Below, piece after piece: positions 62,355 through 64,000 of a stretch of DNA of 64,000 nucleotides. The notes beneath the pieces are model-generated. The model ran no database searches, was not told where the DNA came from, and saw nothing but the letters and a program-made list of their open reading frames with translations. This DNA comes from Mucilaginibacter sp. JRF (GTDB taxonomy: Bacteria; Bacteroidota; Bacteroidia; Sphingobacteriales; Sphingobacteriaceae). The stretch is from assembly GCF_015223065.1 (NCBI RefSeq), contig NZ_JADFBY010000003.1:124001-188000 (forward strand), written 5' to 3'. Position numbers and translations under genes: made by a program. Within the stretch, counting starts at the first letter, position 1, and every line of letters starts with the position of its first letter.

Positions 62355-64000
62355 TTACTTCGATTCTTCTTCAGTTGTTTTATCCTGATTCTTTTTATCG
62401 ATGATCTTGATCTGGTCGGCTTCCTTGTCGTAGTCTACCTCCATTACGTCACCATCATTCAGTTCACCTTTCAGTATTTCCTCTGCAATCGGATCTTCCA
62501 GGTATTTCTGGATAGCACGTTTTAACGGACGGGCACCAAACTGTGAGTCGTAACCTTTTTCGGCAATGAACTCTTTTGCGTTATCAGTAAGCTCAATTTT
62601 GTAGCCTAAGCTGTTAACACGGCTAAACAGGTGAGCCAATTCGATATCGATAATTTTGAATATCTCATCTTTACCCAGTGAGTTGAACACGATAACATCA
62701 TCAATACGGTTCAGGAACTCCGGCGCGAATGCACGCTTCAACGCGTTCTCTATCACACCTCTTGAGTGCGCCTCGGCCTGTATGGTTTTGGCGGTAGTGG
62801 TAAAACCAACACCCTGGCCAAAATCCTTCAACTGGCGTGCGCCAATGTTTGATGTCATGATGATGATGGTATTCCTGAAGTCTACTTTGCGGCCTAATGA
62901 GTCGGTCAGCTGGCCTTCATCCAACACCTGTAACAGTATGTTGAATACATCAGGGTGCGCTTTCTCAATCTCATCAAGCAATACAACCGCGTATGGTTTA
63001 CGGCGTACCTTTTCGGTCAACTGTCCGCCTTCTTCGTAACCTACGTAGCCCGGAGGCGCTCCTACCAAGCGCGATACCGCGAATTTCTCCATGTACTCGC
63101 TCATATCAATTTGTATCAGCGCGTCCTCGGTATCAAACATAAAACGGGCAAGCTCCTTAGCCAACTCAGTTTTACCTACACCCGTAGGGCCCAGGAATAT
63201 GAATGAGCCAATAGGTTTCTTCGGATCTTTTAAACCGGCACGGGTACGTTGTATAGCACGTGTCAGTTTCTTGATCGCGTCGTCCTGACCGATGATCTTG
63301 CCTGATATGGTATTGGTCATGGCAAGCAGTTTAGCGCTATCGGCCTGGCCAACCTTTTGTACCGGTATACCGGTCATCATGGCTACAACCTCGGCAACAT
63401 TATCCTCGCTAACCGTGTAGCGTTTTGATTTTGTTTCGGCTTCCCAAACTGATTTTGCCTGGTCAAGTTCTTCAAGCAGGTGCTTTTCAGTATCGCGAAG
63501 CTTAGCGGCTTCCTCATACTTCTGGCTGCGAACAACCTTATTTTTCTCGATCTTGATCTGCTCTATCTTCTGCTCAATATCCAGTATGTTTTGTGGTACG
63601 TGGATATTGGTCAGGTGCACACGTGAGCCCGATTCATCCAATGCGTCAATCGCCTTATCAGGTAAAAACCTGTCGGTAATATAGCGGGTGGTCAGGTTAA
63701 CACAAGCCACAATAGCTTCCGGAGTGTAGGCTACACCATGGTGTTCTTCGTATTTCTCCTTAATGCGGTTCAAAATCTCAATGGTTTCATCAGGCGTAGC
63801 CGGTTCAACCATTACCTTTTGGAAACGACGATCTAAAGCGCCATCTTTTTCAATGTACTGGCGATACTCGTCTAAAGTTGTCGCGCCGATGCATTGTATC
63901 TCTCCCCTGGCTAATGCCGGTTTGAACATGTTTGAGGCATCCAGCGAACCTGATGCGCCACCTGCACCCACAATGGTGTGGATCTCATCAATAAACAGGA
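62355..64000 (-). CDS. clpC: ClpC AAA+ ATPase, 3' part (5' end outside window)
   Basis: The frame is open through the right edge; upstream sequence reads [13 protein letters not shown], the Walker B region of the first AAA module, so the GTG at 63971 is internal. Visible: end of AAA-1, the M domain coiled coil ([36 protein letters not shown]), AAA-2 with Walker [14 protein letters not shown] and [12 protein letters not shown], ClpB_D2 small domain, then an acidic/basic tail ending KTTEEESK. It unfolds substrates for ClpP. Confidence 0.96.
   Translation of the reverse strand, partial: LFIDEIHTIVGAGGASGSLDASNMFKPALARGEIQCIGATTLDEYRQYIEKDGALDRRFQKVMVEPATPDETIEILNRIKEKYEEHHGVAYTPEAIVACVNLTTRYITDRFLPDKAIDALDESGSRVHLTNIHVPQNILDIEQKIEQIKIEKNKVVRSQKYEEAAKLRDTEKHLLEELDQAKSVWEAETKSKRYTVSEDNVAEVVAMMTGIPVQKVGQADSAKLLAMTNTISGKIIGQDDAIKKLTRAIQRTRAGLKDPKKPIGSFIFLGPTGVGKTELAKELARFMFDTEDALIQIDMSEYMEKFAVSRLVGAPPGYVGYEEGGQLTEKVRRKPYAVVLLDEIEKAHPDVFNILLQVLDEGQLTDSLGRKVDFRNTIIIMTSNIGARQLKDFGQGVGFTTTAKTIQAEAHSRGVIENALKRAFAPEFLNRIDDVIVFNSLGKDEIFKIIDIELAHLFSRVNSLGYKIELTDNAKEFIAEKGYDSQFGARPLKRAIQKYLEDPIAEEILKGELNDGDVMEVDYDKEADQIKIIDKKNQDKTTEEESK

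Noticed and set aside
63971..64000. GTG at 63971 as clpC start
   Set aside because: Upstream codons continue the AAA-1 Walker B region, so the true start is outside the window.
1..64000. CRISPR arrays or a prophage
   Set aside because: No spaced repeats of CRISPR length and no structural phage genes other than the collar domain in the MACPF protein were seen.

Overview
The window is a bacterial chromosome segment, almost certainly Bacteroidota and most like a soil Sphingobacteriaceae (Mucilaginibacter/Pedobacter type). This rests on a TonB-dependent receptor with a CarboxypepD_reg-like N-terminal domain, TAnnTTTG-type promoters, sparse Shine-Dalgarno sequences, secreted GH43 and acetyl-xylan-esterase-like enzymes, and many AraC-type regulators. 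The genus is inferred; no 16S gene is present.

Region 1 (1-16170) is the right-hand part of an AT-rich integrated island. It holds the 3' end of a MACPF (perforin-like) gene fused to a phage tail-collar domain. Next is an IS110-family element whose 5' leader folds into four stem-loops, as expected of a bridge RNA, and then a membrane protein of unknown role. A defence block follows: an AIPR protein, a SIR2-like protein with a zinc ribbon, and a complete type I restriction-modification operon (hsdM, hsdS, an extra PD-(D/E)XK-like gene, hsdR and a YgjP-like metallopeptidase). The island ends with a tyrosine integrase and an att site. The att site is the 3' part of a tRNA-Val(UAC) gene cut in the anticodon loop, so the intact tRNA-Val should lie left of the window. 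A decayed second integrase just beyond the att site points to an older insertion at the same tRNA.

Region 2 (17100-36930) is a set of small regulator-plus-enzyme modules. These are AraC with a cupin/tautomerase/alcohol dehydrogenase operon, a divergent RpiA, an ATP-grasp enzyme and a methyltransferase, a TonB siderophore receptor with a DUF4198-like partner, secreted MsrB, TetR with an SDR around a perfect 36-bp palindrome, a Tat-exported dipeptidase, two SDRs with an AraC regulator, a large secreted protein of unknown function and a GH43 glycosidase.

Region 3 (36930-50887) starts with a cobalamin riboswitch controlling metE. It continues with a same-strand cluster of two AXE1-like secreted esterases around two paralogous outer-membrane-barrel-like proteins (order A-B-B'-A'), followed by a 777-residue TPR protein. 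Then come small envelope proteins, TerC and a polyprenyl diphosphate synthase.

Region 4 (50888-64000) holds tRNA-Ser(GGA), an LRR-like gene bracketed by 27-bp inverted REP-like repeats, YiaA, an unknown helical protein, a RluA-type pseudouridine synthase with a long N-terminal extension, HxlR/SDR and AraC/quinone-oxidoreductase divergent pairs, an ArsR-SRPBCC-SRPBCC-DoxX operon with two clear operator palindromes, and the 3' part of clpC.
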